In this document: in pieces, positions 22,240-34,085 of the stretch
Position numbering within the stretch: position 1 is the stretch's first letter
Layout of the letters: every line of letters begins with the position of its first letter
Source: Sabellastarte sp. h YS-2021
Taxonomy: Eukaryota > Annelida > Polychaeta > Sabellida > Sabellidae
Assembly (NCBI GenBank): GCA_964017235.1
Contig: OZ024931.1
Span: 122,213,530 to 122,277,529 of the forward strand
Reading direction: 5' to 3'
Length of the DNA: 64,000 nucleotides
Made by a program: the position numbers and the translations under genes
Notes under the pieces: model-generated
Databases searched by the model: none
Told to the model about the DNA's origin: nothing
Seen by the model: only the letters and a program-made list of their open reading frames with translations

Positions 22240-24120
22240 TTTTTTAGTTAATTTGCTGACGTGATCCTTGTAGGTTCCTGTATTAAAACTAATACAATAT
22301 ATTAATTCAGCAGTGTTAAACTGTTTAAACAATCATTATGGTTAAATAAATATAATGTTATTACAAGAGCGCTTGGAGAGTGCATACCTTTGCACTGGCA
22401 TGTAATATATAGAAATTGCATCAATTCGATGCATAGTCTCCCAAGATTGAACATGGTGTAGTACAATAAAACTCAGGGATCAATAAGAGAGATGTGAAGT
22501 AAATGGCAGTAAATGGTAGTGGATTAGATGTATAGTTTAGGAGGTCGGCTTTTTTAAAAGGCTTACTAACAAGTAAATGGGTATACCCATATTTTGATAT
22601 TTTTAGTATGCAGGCAGTGATATGGATCAGTCTCAAAATTTAACTTGATCCAAGTACGACTAATTAAAAGCTATAACCTGAACAGTAACTGCATGGGTTA
22701 GACTCTAAGTTACAACAAGTAAAACAATATCAAAACAATATTCACTCTCAAAGTCAAAGTCATTATTATGAAAGGGAGCATTAATCAGGGGATGGCTATG
22801 TGGAGGGATGTACTTTATAAAGCTATCTTTTGTTTGCTTCTAGACCATCAATAATATGTAGGTCTGTGATAGTCTTGGGGAGTATGTTCTATTTAGATGT
22901 TGGCATTAAGATGTGTTAAATTTGGGAATGGTGTTAAAACTAATACTGCATCTTTTTTACATGGCATTGTGCAAAATTGTCAAAAGCAAGTAGAAAGATC
23001 AAATCATAACATACTAAATTATTACATCCCATCAGTGATGGAGATTAAGCGCTATAAAAGTCCACATTAGATTAGATTAGATTAGACTAACCAAGGATAA
23101 TTGAGTTTGGCCCATTTGTTTGCATCATTGAGCACCTTTCTGTTGTATTGAAAGAAAGAAACAGCTGAACACCTTTTTGAATGTTTGTTCTCCCATACAG
23201 GGACGAAAAAAAGAACAAATACAAAAAGACAAATTATGAAAGCCGTAATATACAGACAGTTTACTATTTATGGGCTTAACTGTTCGCAATCATTCCTTTT
23301 GCATGTGTTACAGAAATATACTCCTTTTCTGAAACAAATGTTTATCTGAAATGTTAAATGTTGGTGTGGATCACTAAAATTTGAATCATTGAATGCTTCA
23401 AAGTGTATAGCCTTTTTTTTCAATAATGATAATGTCCATTAAGTGTAATCCATTATATTTAATTATTATAGGGGTGGATCCAGCTTTATTTCTTTTTTTT
23501 TGTAAATTTAACACTTCTTTCAAAAATATTTCTCTGAGTTCTCCTTTTAGCATAAATTCAATATGTGCATTTTTTTCGCTAAAACTAAAAATCAGCCAAG
23601 ATTCCATGTGTGCATGGATTACATTATCATCTAGCTTTGTTTTACATACCAGTAATTTTGGGCTTATTTCAATGCAAAATTTTGTTTCCAGAAAATAAGG
23701 GTTGTAAGTCTGATTGAACATCAGCAACATTGGATCATAACAGAAGATTTTGAAATAGTATAACTATTGTAATAATTTGGGATGAATCTGGATCAAGTGC
23801 AGTATCTTTCAACAGTTGAATGCTGACATATTTCCACATACCCGAAAGGGGATAGGAATACTAAATGTTATCACCCTGCCATTACATGTACTTTGGAATC
23901 AGATAAAGTGAAAAATTCAAAAGAATTTGGTCAGCTGAAATTTTAAAAGAAAGCCATGTCTAAATTATCTATATTGTGTTACTTCTTGTACGTTTTTCCA
24001 CCTTCTACCAAATTTTATGTTTATATTCATTTTTACAGCCCTGGAAAAAAAATAAAAATTTGATCAATTTCACTCTGACTCGTGTAATCTTTATACTTTT
24101 AAATAATTTATCACGACCTT
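22240..24120. other. Intergenic, largely unassigned
   Basis: Apart from the LINE tail at 23036-23089, I see no feature. Open frames near 23400-23730 occur on both strands of the same AT-rich stretch and show no domain. Confidence 0.5.
23036..23089 (+). mobile_element. LINE 3'-tail fragment
   Basis: GATGGAGATTAAGCGCTATA and AAAGTCC, followed by about four ATTAG units. This is the same 3' end as the LINE at 43677-46960 and is a severely 5'-truncated insertion. Confidence 0.75.
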
Positions 24121-24163
24121 TTTTTCTTTTAACAGAGCGACCAGCCACACCTCCAATTTTAAA

Positions 24164-24254
24164 CCAATCAAACACAGTGTGACAAAACGTTCTCCCGGAA
24201 ATCAGTACATGACGTCACAACAAACTCCTTGGAAAGTCTGTTTGAAACGGTCAG
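24164..24254 (+). promoter_or_regulatory. OGDH: Putative OGDH promoter and non-coding first exon
   Basis: A CCAATCA box (24164-24170), an ETS/GABP-type CCGGAA (24195-24200) and a perfect CRE TGACGTCA (24210-24217) cluster within 55 bases. They are followed by a good 5' splice site TCAG|gtaaag at 24254/24255. GABP/NRF-2 and CREB sites are common in nuclear genes for mitochondrial enzymes. The next 3' splice site before the OGDH start codon is at 29775. The assignment is inference; no transcript evidence is available here. Confidence 0.5.
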
Positions 24255-26214
24255 GTAAAGTTTTATGAATGGTTATGTTTACTACACAGTTTTAGGTGCA
24301 GTAGTTCATATCAAAACGATTTTGTGGCCAGTTTTGTAGTTTTGTTGTGGGAGACATCGTAATTTAGCAGTTTATTCTGTCATTTACAATTCGTTTATTT
24401 CTTACAGATGACCTTGCAAGAAATATTTTTCAGTTACTACTCGGTACAGTAGATTCGGAGAGTTGTACAGTATCACAGTCGTCAAACACACTATAACTGA
24501 TGTTCACATCCGGCAGCTCTCTCCAACATGTTTAACATATATACACAACAAAAAATATCAATTAAATTCCATTATTATAAAAGTAGGGAATGTTTTAGAA
24601 TTACAAGGTCTGAAATATATGGTCGATGGTCCAGTTTTCGTGCTAGCACTAGTTTTCCTGTGTTTGCTGCATATTTAACAATATCTCAGCCAATATAAAA
24701 CGAACTTTCTTCAAATAAAACTGACAAAATCTACTGTAATTTTTCTTTAAAATGATACATTTATCATTTCTGTAGTTGAATCAAGTACTTGGATATCACT
24801 TGTCAAACTCTTTTAGTCTTTATTTTGGGTTCATGCAATGGTTTGTTTGAAATTAAATTTTTATCCATGCAATGTAAAATTCTGTTTATCTTTAATTACT
24901 TGTAAATCTGTCAATACATAACCAATTTTTACAATTAAAACACCATTGGAATGTTTATTGTGTTGAGTTCAACGGTTATGTCTTTGTTTTGTATAGTATT
25001 GTGCAAAAATTATTTAATTTTTAAAGTTTCTGAAATAACCAAATGATAGCATGAAAACTGGGTCAGTAACCCTGTGACATAACCTGTGACATTCTAAATT
25101 AAATGAATCCCAACAAATATTTTTTAGCATTTTTTGTGGACATTTTCTTCATAATTCAGCATAAATAATGCCTGAAGTATTTTATAGTTGTGGAGAACTT
25201 AATGTAAACTTGTTTTATCACATACTTTATTGATATATTTTATTAAGTAGCATGATTACTGGTGCAACTGACATACGACAAATTAATGAAGGGATACTTG
25301 AGAAACAGTCACAATTTGAAATATTTTCATGAATACGAATTATAGCATTTTCAAACATTGTGTATCAATACTAGTTCAATGTGTGTACTAAACAATATGA
25401 ATATCTGTCCAATGCATGATTTTCAGGCTTGTTTAAGGGTTTAAGTACATATTTTGTCAACATACACAATTAACTTTCTTGAAGGAAAAAAAAAACCCAC
25501 TAGATTTAACAATAAAGACTAACTTAACAAAAAGTAACTTATTGGAGTTTTAATTTTTTTTTTTTTTTTTTGAATGGATGAAATTATTAATTTTAAAAGT
25601 TACATATGCTAACAAAATATGTGCTGCAACCCTCAAAAACAAGGCTACAAATTATGCATTGTACAGGTATTCATAGCATTTTGATCACACATTGAACTAG
25701 TATTTTTACTAACTCTGTGAAAATGTTATAATTCGAATATAACAAAACATTTTAACATGTAGATGCTTGTTAAATATCCCTTCATAATTTTATTATATAT
25801 TTCAGGACTTGCCACTCTACAACATTTACTACCCTTAAAATTACGGAATTTAATTGATTTTTGTTGTTGTTTATGTCTTAAACAAGTGTGTGGGAGTTGC
25901 TGGAAGTGGACATTTTGTTCAGTGTCGATTGACAACTGTGAGTATGTACAATGCGTGGTATACTGTACTGTATAGCTTAATCGCATAAACAAATTTGTCA
26001 TTACAACCGGGCATTCGTTTTGTCGCCCATTCTGGACTCGTCAAAACACAAAAATTTTTTTTTTAAATGAAACCTTAATTAAAGGTATTTTCTGTTATAC
26101 TTGTGTTGCTTGCATACTGGCAGTCTACCAGTGAACACTGTGCTACAGGCATTATTGTTATTGAAGTGGTTATTTACCCAAGGATGTGTACACTGGTAGT
26201 GATGTCAGTCTACA
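24255..26214 (+). other. OGDH intron 1, left part
   Basis: AT-rich with a T-run at 25552-25570. No coding or repeat signature seen. Confidence 0.45.
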
Positions 26215-26310
26215 GCGTGCCCAACTGCTGTGTATGTAAGATCTAGATCACTACATGCGTACCCAATGGCAGTATGTACACAAGATCTATATCACTGCCA
26301 GCATACCCAA
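26215..26310. repeat. ~43-bp tandem repeat, two and a fraction units
   Basis: Units start GCGTGCCCAACTGC (26215), GCGTACCCAATGGC (26257) and GCATACCCAAAT (26301). Each contains AAGATCTA(G/T)ATCACT. Facing words CTACCAGTGAAC (26127) and CACTGGTAGTG (26190) look like the double-unit ends seen near 15.2 kb. Confidence 0.6.
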
Positions 26311-26503
26311 ATTTCCACTTCTTCCTTAACTCATTTCTGACATGCTCTTTAAATTTTGTCAAAATGTAACAATAACCTAGTAGTTCTGCCCATAAACAGC
26401 TAGAGCTGCTTCCCAGTGCAACCTATGGCAAGCCCAATAATTTTTACATCGAGAGTAGTGGTGGTATCACAAACTCGTAATACCAGTGACTGCCCATTTT
26501 GTT

Positions 26504-26739
26504 AGTGTATTTATTTATTTGAGGTTTTACGTCGCTTTCAACACTGTACAGGTCATATCATGACGGGTAGTTGGAAGGGCAGAGGAAACTAGTACATGCA
26601 GTTGGTCAATGTTCTGTACTGTGAACTGCCGACCAACGGCAAGCAACTACCAGCTTTCCCACTTGAGGTAAAGCTGTGAACCAAACCCCGGCCTCAGAGG
26701 TGGGAGGGGAGAGTGTTACCACTCTGCCACTGTGGCCCC
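26504..26739 (-). mobile_element. tRNA-derived SINE
   Basis: Minus-strand copy of the SINE at 28743. It starts GGGGCCACAGTGGCAGAG and ends in TTGAAAGCGACGTAAAACC with an A-rich tail. It is flanked by ATTTTGTT at 26496-26503 and 26740-26747, the target duplication. The tRNA-like head is decayed in its B box. Confidence 0.85.
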
Positions 26740-27054
26740 ATTTTGTTCCCCTAGTAGCAATGATAAGGGATATAAGGCCTTTTTAATAGGATAATCCCAT
26801 TTAATATGTAATATGATGGCCATTTTGTTTTTGAAACTAGGCTAAATTACTATCAGGCTAACTTTCCTGGCCATATATATGTTGTAGTGGTAAACCGGTT
26901 TTTCGTTCGTTTCTGGCAAAAATAATGAAATTCGCAAAGAATATTTGGGAACCAGTAATTGAATGCGTCACCATTTTGGACCACTTAATGGCTGATACTT
27001 CTTCAAAATGACAAAAAAATATACATATTTTGAAAAATATGTCACATTTTTATT

Positions 27055-28037
27055 ACCCCACAGCCCTTAAGGGCTGTCAGGGTATTGTTTTCACCCATGG
27101 TGTCCGGATGGGCGGGCGGCGGGAAATTGTTTGTCCGGGCTGTATCTCAGAAACCGTAAGGTGTAGGAAGTTGATACTTGGTAGGGACATTGGTTAGGGG
27201 GTGTAGTTGTGCAACGTCATGGTGTGACCTTGATTTGACCTTTGACCTTGCCGTAGTGACCTTGACCTATAAAATCTTGTCCGGGCTATATCTCGGAAAC
27301 CGTAAGGTGTAGGAAGTTGATATTTGGTAGGGACATTTGTAGGTCCTAAATAACGGAAACAAAGTGTCATGAGTTATATCACAAACATGCTCATAGCAAT
27401 GCCAAACTTGAAAAACTTTAATTTTTGCTCAAGAACATAGGAAGTTGATATTTGGTAGAGACATTGGTTAGGGGGTGTAGGTGTGCAGCATCATGGTGTG
27501 ACCTTGATTTGACCTTTTACCTTGTCATAGTGACCTTGACCTTTAAAATCTTTATGGACCTTTGGGTCTGTCTTTTGATGCAGATTAAGCAAAAGTCATA
27601 TTAGAATTTATTAAGAATTTTACTGTCATAACTTCCCATTGTAAGAGATAGAATTTCATCAAGTGAGCCACAGATTTTGCTCCAACACCACAATAAGCAT
27701 TCATTAAATGTATTACCACTTCTGTATGCATGGTAATATTCAAACCATCTAAACCATAATTCGACCATGCAGATGTAGATAAAGAGTGTTGAATTTTAGT
27801 TTACTGATTAATGCTGTCATCTTGTTATTGAATTATCTTGTTTTAATACTTCATCTTTTTATACGCATTATCTTTCTTTTAAACATTATTTCTCCATTTA
27901 AACATTGTTTGGACCTTTATATAACTGACAGTGCTCTGAAAGTATCCTGAAGTTTGTACTGGTACAGTACTTCTATATCTCATGGTGTTGAAAATATTTC
28001 CCTAGGCTGTGGGGTACGGGCATCTCTGATGCTATTT
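27055..28037 (+). mobile_element. Helentron-like tandem-repeat element (ACCCCACAGCC family)
   Basis: The 5' end ACCCCACAGCCCTTAAGGGC forms a hairpin. It is followed by GGGTATTG, GTCCGGATGGGCGGGCGG and TATCTCAGAAACCGTAAG. The body has units of about 146 bp with AGGAAGTTGATA(C/T)(T)TGG and repeated TGACCTTGA words. The 3' end has GGCTGTGGGGTA, an inverted copy of the 5' terminus, then a small hairpin GCATC/GATGC and TATTT. An inverted 5' word lying some 25 bases inside the 3' end, followed by a hairpin, is the asymmetric layout of Helitron2/Helentron ends. Copies: 52090-53551, and a broken one at 57590-58255. Confidence 0.7.
27236..27248 (-). promoter_or_regulatory. DR1 nuclear-receptor-type site in a repeat
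   Basis: TGACCTTTGACCT is a perfect direct repeat of AGGTCA with one spacer base (minus strand AGGTCAAAGGTCA), the form bound by RXR heterodimers, HNF4 and COUP-TF. It belongs to the tandem unit of the 27055 element and recurs in diverged form in each unit. Confidence 0.5.
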
Positions 28038-28742
28038 TATTTTATTGAGCAAAAATCATGTTTACATACTTATTAATATCTCGCGAAAGCCATTTCCAGT
28101 TTCGAGTTCTGCCCCATGTACGCTCTGCGGATAATTTTACTGCACATTATAAGGCATACAAAATACCGGATTTCGTTCGTTTCAAAGCCCCTGTAACCGG
28201 TTTTGATTTCTGTAAACGGTCCCACCACTAATATGTTGCCCATCTTTGATAAACCTAGCTGCAATATTTCAAATTTTAGAGCATCTTAATGATTTTTAAG
28301 TAATTGGCTATGGCAGCCATTTTGTTTTTCAAAATAAGGCCAAAATTTTTCTCAGGCAAAACATTTGAAGGCCAGGACTTTTGATGGTCAGTCTTTATAT
28401 TCTGAAGCCATAGCACCAATAATAAGGGAGAAATTAGAATGTTTTAGTGTGATGACCTCATTTAACCTTGAAGCAGGGGTCAAAGGTCAAATTCAACACC
28501 TGGAAAAGATTCCCAGGCCATGACTTCCTACAAGCTGTTTTCACATTCTGAACCTCTAGGAGCAATATTTTGGGAGATATAAGGCCTTTTTAATAGGATA
28601 ACCCTGTTTGACATTAAACATGTGATATGGCGGCCATTTGGTTTTTTGAACTAAGCCAAAAAAACTATCAGGGTAGCTTTTCTAGCCATATAGCTTTTGT
28701 GCAAATTTGATGAAACTAACTGGAATATTTCAAGATTTAGAG

Positions 28743-28973
28743 GGGGCCACGGTGGCAGAGTGGTAACACTCGCGCCTCCCACCTCTGCGGCCGGGGATCG
28801 ATCCCCGTCATGGCCGTAAGTGGGAAAGCTGGTAGTTGCTTGCCGTTGGTCGGCAGTTTACAGTACACAACCCTAGCGAACTCTATGTACTGGTTTCCTC
28901 TGCCCTTCCAACTACCCGTCGTGATATGACCTGTACAGTGTTGAAAGCGACGTTAAACCCCAAATAAACAAAA
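28743..28973 (+). mobile_element. tRNA-derived SINE with 13-bp target duplication
   Basis: The head has a Pol III A box TGGCAGAGTGG (28753-28763) and a B box GGATCGATCCC (28795-28805). The body is followed by GTTGAAAGCGACGTTAAACC and the tail CAAATAAACAAAA. The flanking duplication is TCAAGATTTAGAG (28730-28742 and 28974-28986). 231 bp, little decayed and so young. The body and tail resemble bivalve SINEs, but I could not compare with a library. Confidence 0.92.
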
Positions 28974-29222
28974 TCAAGATTTAGAGCACCTTTATGATTT
29001 TCAAACAATTAGCTAGGGGCGGCCATTTTGTTTTTCAAAATGAGGCTAAAATTTTGCAGACAGGTTTTGATAGCCTTAAACATTCCCTGCTAATTTGGTG
29101 AAGATATCTTTATAAATGAATAAGATATTAAGGTTTATGCAAAAACATAACGGCCGCACGCACATACAGAAGGCGTTTTATAATCTCCCGACCACGGCCT
29201 TCGGCTGCAGGCAGGAGATAAT

Positions 29223-29775
29223 ATGGGAAATTTGTCTTTCAACGTTACCTGGTATGGTACATTCTTTGAAGTGTAGAACTATTGCTGAGGACAATAAACT
29301 AGTGATTTGTTTTCTACAAAGCCAAACAAGAAATAAGTTGTGGTACTGCTCAGCTATAGAAGTTTAAATTCTCACCCAGTGAAGGTCATTTGTATACCCT
29401 AAAAACGTGCATGGACAAACAATACATATTTTTTAAACATACAGGGAAAATGCTTGCAGCATCAACCAAATTGAATGTTATTTCCCTGTATCAAGACAAA
29501 CTGTTACATTTTGTGGGTAAAAGGGGCGGTAATATTGAAAATTTTGTTCCAAATAAAATCACAAAAGTGATTGTGAGTTTGATTTAAATAAAGATGAAAG
29601 TTAAGCTACATATGTTAAAAAATTTCTGTTGTCACTTTACCAGTAATTATTTGCTCAGAACTATATGCGTAAAAAAACGCAACAACCTCCGTTTTGAAGA
29701 GATTTTAATGATGTTGCAAGTTGCAACAGTTAAATTGTCATTTGTGTAATTTGATATATATGTATATGATTTCAG
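29223..29775 (+). other. OGDH intron 1, right end
   Basis: No feature seen between the 29183-29219 hairpin and the 3' splice site at 29775. Confidence 0.5.
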
Positions 29776-30118
29776 AAAGAGTTTGAAGAAGACTTTTTTA
29801 ACATCAAAAGAAGAATCAATCTGGCTCCTCCTGGAAATCACACACTGATTATTCATAAAAGACATTTACATACATTAAAGACTAAAGATGCTCCAATCAA
29901 AGACGTTTTTTAGGACTATTAAACCCCTTGTGAGTGCAACAGTCGGAAATTTACAAAAGAAACGTGCAGTTCCCAATCCCAAGCAATGGCTCAATATAGC
30001 CTTTTTGAGACAATCAGCATCAGCGGTTTCAGCCGAACCCTTTCTCAATGGAAGTTCAGCTGTCTATGTGGAAGAAATGTACAATTCATGGTTAGAAGAT
30101 CCCAGGAGTGTCCACAAG
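29776..30118 (+). CDS. OGDH: OGDH exon with start codon: mitochondrial 2-oxoglutarate dehydrogenase E1, N-terminus
   Basis: OGDH is the thiamine-diphosphate E1 subunit of the 2-oxoglutarate dehydrogenase complex in the mitochondrial matrix; it decarboxylates 2-oxoglutarate in the TCA cycle. Coding is 29888-30118 (77 codons). Bases 29776-29887 are probable 5' leader after the acceptor ttcag at 29771-29775. The peptide starts with a basic, hydroxyl-rich mitochondrial presequence (MLQSKTFFRTIKPLVSATVG). It then reads AEPFLNGSSAVYVEEMYNSW and LEDPRSVHK, against human [29 protein letters not shown]. The donor gtttgt follows AAG, phase 0. The ThDP-binding core lies beyond the window. Confidence 0.95.
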
Positions 30119-31229
30119 GTTTGTTCTCTGTTATTTCAAATATATTGTAATTGAGCCTCCCTTTGCAAAGGGGGCGCTTATAGGTTTCTGCCTCTGTTTT
30201 TTATAGTCTGCACCAATGCTGCAGTATTTTCTAACTTGAATATCCCCCTTTTATATAAGGCCTTTCAGAATGATTTTTGCAGTTTTCTATTAGTATGGGA
30301 GAATTTTTGATGTAGTAATTTGGTCTCTATCAAAGTCATGTGATCAATAACAGCTTGTCATTGGTATGCAGAAAACAGGCAGATTCCTAAAATGTCAAAT
30401 GTGTCTCTATTTTGGGATGTAGAGCTTGGGAATGTATAGGGAGGTAATAGTAACCATAAGTTACCATAGCCCAGGATTCCAAAAACCCCATCAAATGTGC
30501 CCCACTGAGGCCACCCAACTCCCGCTCCTCCATGTACAAGCTTGATTTATAAAGATGATTTTTCTTGTATTTTGTGGTGTATCTAAAAATATTGCCTGGA
30601 ATCCTATAAGACATCATTGATATATGCTTCAGGGCTAATCACGCTTAGTTGATATTGCTCTTTTCTTGCCTTTCAAGGTCAATTCAATGATTCTAAGTCG
30701 ATCTGTTTTTCAGTTAATAATATTATTTAATGTCTCTTTTACAATTACAATACAGCTTCTAAATGTATTGAGGGGTATCAGGAAAAAAGTTTCCTGGGAT
30801 TTAGAAAACACTAATAAATTTCCCCCTAATTCCCCCTCATGGTAAAATTGGGGTCAAATTTTTCCCAGCCCCTCTCCCATCAAGGTCAGAATGGACTTGT
30901 AAAGTTTTTTTTTTCATTTTTTAAACATGTAATACACCTGTATAAAAGACTGTTGGCAGAATTTATATATTTTACTAACTTTTATCTTTTCTTTTTTACC
31001 ATTATACACCTAATATGCAAAATCTTCTTGATTTATGTCATAATTATATCATAAACTTAGAAAATATGATATCACTATTAGCTGTAAGGGATGACACAGA
31101 AAATGTAGAAAAAACTACCATGTTCACAAACAAGATATTGATATAATTCTAGAATACTTTTGTGTCATGTAGCATTTGTCTACTTACTTGCTGTGTTAGA
31201 ATGTACATAATCACTGAAATACTTTTTAC
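30119..31229 (+). other. OGDH intron 2, left end
   Basis: Begins the 21.7-kb intron. AT-rich, no feature recognised. Confidence 0.55.
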
Positions 31230-32275
31230 GCCAGCCCATAAAGGGCACCTATACCGTCAGGGCGGTGGCGGCAGGCATAAAGCTTGGTGTTCCATAGCCT
31301 AAACCCATGCACAGATTTTCACCAAATTTTCAGGGTATGTTTACCCCAAGACAGTCTAGAGCTGATTAGGTTTTGGGGGGTATCTGGCAACAACTGTTGC
31401 CATGGCAACACTTTTAAGATTTTTGGGTCTTAAACTTTGTGTGTATTCCATAACCTAAACCCATGCATGGTTTTAAACCAAATTTTCAGGATATGTTTAC
31501 GCCAAGGGGATCTAGAGCTGATTAGTTTTTTTGGGGTATCTAGCAACAACTCTTGCTATGCCAACACTTTTCAATATTTTAGGGTTTTAACGTTTGTGGG
31601 TGTTTCACAGCCTAAACCAGTGCATGGATTTTCAGGATATGTTAACCTAAACTGGATCTACAGATGAGTAGGTTTGGGAGGGTGTCAGACAATACCTGTT
31701 GCCACAGCAATGCTTAAAATAATTTCGGTTTTAAAATTCTTAATTTAGAAAGGGGCGCTATTAAACCGATGTTACCACCAAATTTGCAGAGCATGTTTAT
31801 GACTGTGAAAACAACATGGCCACTATAGCTGATTTGCTCGAAAATCATTAATATGTTTTAAAATTTAAAATATTGCCGCTAGCTGCGTCAGATTTGCACA
31901 AAATGTAAAAGGCTAGGAAAGCTTGCCTGAGAGTTATTTTGGCCTTGTTTTGAAAACAAAACGGCTGCCTTATCTCCCTTATTGAAATGACAAAACAACT
32001 TCTTGGAAATCGTGGTCTGCAAATCTTTTGCAAGTGTCAAAGTGTCAAGTGTCATCGTGCTTTATATCTCCCTTATAATTGGATCTAGGGCATCAAAATA
32101 TGGAAACAACTTGTAAGAAATCATGGCCTGTGAATCTTACATCTGAGAACATTTCGTGGATTCTGTATACTTCTTACAACTGAAGTTGTTCCTAAGATTT
32201 TCCCAAATCTCAATGTTGTTGCCTATTTAGTTATACCTGCGGGCTAGGGTTCTTGCCCACCAAGGCTGGCTATTT
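31230..32275 (+). mobile_element. Tandem-repeat element of the GCCAGCC family
   Basis: The left end GCCAGCCCATAAAGGGC forms a small hairpin. About three units of roughly 150 bp with CCTAAACCCATGCA, TTTTCAGG(G/A)TATGTTTA and GTTGCCATGGCAACA follow (31300-31700). The right end is GGGCTAGGGTTCTTGCCC then AAGGCTGGC, an inverted copy of the left terminus. It is the same family as 11365-12100 in the opposite orientation. Confidence 0.65.
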
Positions 32276-32829
32276 TTTTTCCTCTTTTGTTTTTCTGTTT
32301 GTAAACTCTGTATATCTCTATGTACAAGCAATAAATAAATAAATATACCAGTACATTTGTTGTGAGAAACTTTGCTTTTGTCCATACCTTTTGTTTAGTA
32401 AGAATGGCATTATAATTAAGCGTCCCGCAAGGGACGCTTGTTTGTGTATGGGAGAGCTTCAGGCTCCGCCGGCTCCGGCGGCTCCGCCGGCTCCGCATTT
32501 TGTTTTCCTTATAACTCTGTAACCGTTAGGCGGATTCTTTTCAAATTTGGCAGGTTTAGGCAGTAGCCTTGGGGAATTTTTTTGAATATGCTGCAGTGAC
32601 ATTTCAACCAATCAGAGAGGTCACATGACCAAAAATGTCTTTTTTCGATGGGGAAGCTTGTCCGGATGATAACTTGAAAGGAATTTTATCAATTCACCTG
32701 AAACTTGGCAAATACATTCATTCTATTAAAATCTGGAAATCATTAGATTTTGGCATTGATTGGTCAAGAAATGGCCGAGTAATTAATGATTAATTAATCA
32801 TTACGAATTTTCCAAATAAGGAAAACACA

Positions 32830-34085
32830 AAAATGTTTATATCTCGAAAACCGTGCTAGATAGAGCGATTTCGGCGAAATTTTTGACCCGCAGGGTATCT
32901 CTGCGGAGTAGTTTTCCCAATTTTCAAAAAATTTTTGTCTCGCCCAAAATGGCGGCCATTTTGAATTTTCGAAATTTTCGCAAAAATTGCAAAACACAAA
33001 AATGCTTATATCTCGAAAACCCTGCTAGATAGAGCGATTTCGACGAAATTTTTGACCCAAAGGGTATCTCTGCAGAGTAGTTATCCCAATTTTGAAAAAA
33101 ATTTTGTCTCGCCAAAAATGGCGGCCATTTTGAATTTTCGAATTTTTCGCAAAAATTGCAAAACACAAAAATGCTTATATCTCGAAAACCGTGCTAGATA
33201 GAGTGATTTCGACGAAATTTTTGACCCACAGGGTATCTCTGCAGAGTAGCCATGCCAATTTTGAAAAAAATTTTATCTCGCCAAAAATGGCGGCCATTTT
33301 GAATTTTTGAATTTTTCGCAAAAATTGCAAAACATAAAAATGCTTATATCTCGAAAACCGTGCTAGATAGAGCGATTTCGACGAAATTTTTGACCCACAG
33401 GGTATCTCTGCAGAGTAGCCATGCCAATTTTCAAAAAAATTTTGTCTCGCCAAAAATGGCGGCCATTTTGAATTTTCGAATTTTTCGCAAAATTGCAAAA
33501 CACAAAAATGCTTATATCTCGAAAACCGTGCTAGATAGAGCGATTTCGACGAAATTTTTGACCCAAAGGGTATCTCTGCAGAGTAGTTATCCCAATTTTG
33601 AAAAAAATTTTGTCTCGCCAAAAATGGCGGCCATTTTGAATTTTCGAATTTTTCGCAAAAATTGCAAAACACAAAAATGCTTATATCTCGAAAACCGTGC
33701 TAGATAGAGCGATTTCGACGAAATTTTTGACCCAAAGGGTATCTCTGCAGAGTAGCCATGCCAATTTTGAAAAAAATTTTGTCTCGCCAAAAATGGCGGC
33801 CATTTTGAATTTTCGAATTTTTCGCAAAAATTGCAAAACATAAAAATGCTTATATCTCGAAAACCGTGCTAGATAGAGCGATTTCGACGAAATTTTTGAC
33901 CCACAGGGTATCTCTGCAGAGTAGCCATGCCAATTTTCAAAAAAATTTTGTCTTGCCAAAAATGGCGGCCATTTTGAATTTTCGAATTTTTGCGCAAAAA
34001 TTGCAAAACACAAAAATGCTAATATTTGGAAAACCATGCTACATAGAGCGATTTCCACGAAATTTTTTATCTTCAGGGTATCTCT
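32830..34085. repeat. 169-bp tandem array, ~7.5 units
   Basis: Unit words ATGCTTATATCTCGAAAACC, GCTAGATAGAGCGATTTCG, GGGTATCTCTGCAGAGTAG and AAAATGGCGGCCATTTTGAA. The spacing is exactly 169 between 33002, 33171 and 33340, and then 168 after a single-base loss. Open frames through it exist only because the units lack stops in some frames. Confidence 0.95.

Larger units (their letters stand above)
26885..28230. mobile_element. hAT-type element carrying a Helentron-like insertion
   Basis: The ends TAGTGGTAAACCGG and (inverted) TAGTGGTGGGACCG are flanked by an exact 8-bp duplication ATATGTTG (26877-26884 and 28231-28238). Ends of the TAGxG type with an 8-bp duplication are typical of hAT transposons. 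Both arms share CGTTCGTTTC words further in. No transposase; most of the interior is the 27055-28037 element. Confidence 0.85.
26480..29222 (-). mobile_element. Old tandem-repeat element with terminal hairpin, three later insertions
   Basis: Core units of about 300 bp with GATATAAGGCCTTTTTAATA and (C/G)GGCCATTTTGTTTTTC occur at 26750-26884, 28260-28742 and 28987-29110. The minus-strand 5' end at 29219-29183 is a hairpin with arms ATCTCC / GGAGAT, followed by TATAAAACGCC. It has been split by a SINE (26504), a hAT-type element (26885) and a second SINE (28743). Left limit approximate. Confidence 0.6.

Noticed and set aside
23398-23730. 110-codon minus-strand frame (MLLMFNQTYNPYFLETKF...) and its plus-strand shadow
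   Set aside because: AT-rich, no splice or promoter context, no domain; the opposite strand is equally open.
27563-27612. LINE tail inside the Helentron-like element (GTCTGTCTTTTGATGCAGAT, TAAGCAAAAG)
   Set aside because: It resembles the LINE 3' UTR but lacks GCGCTATAAAA; too diverged to list as a separate element.
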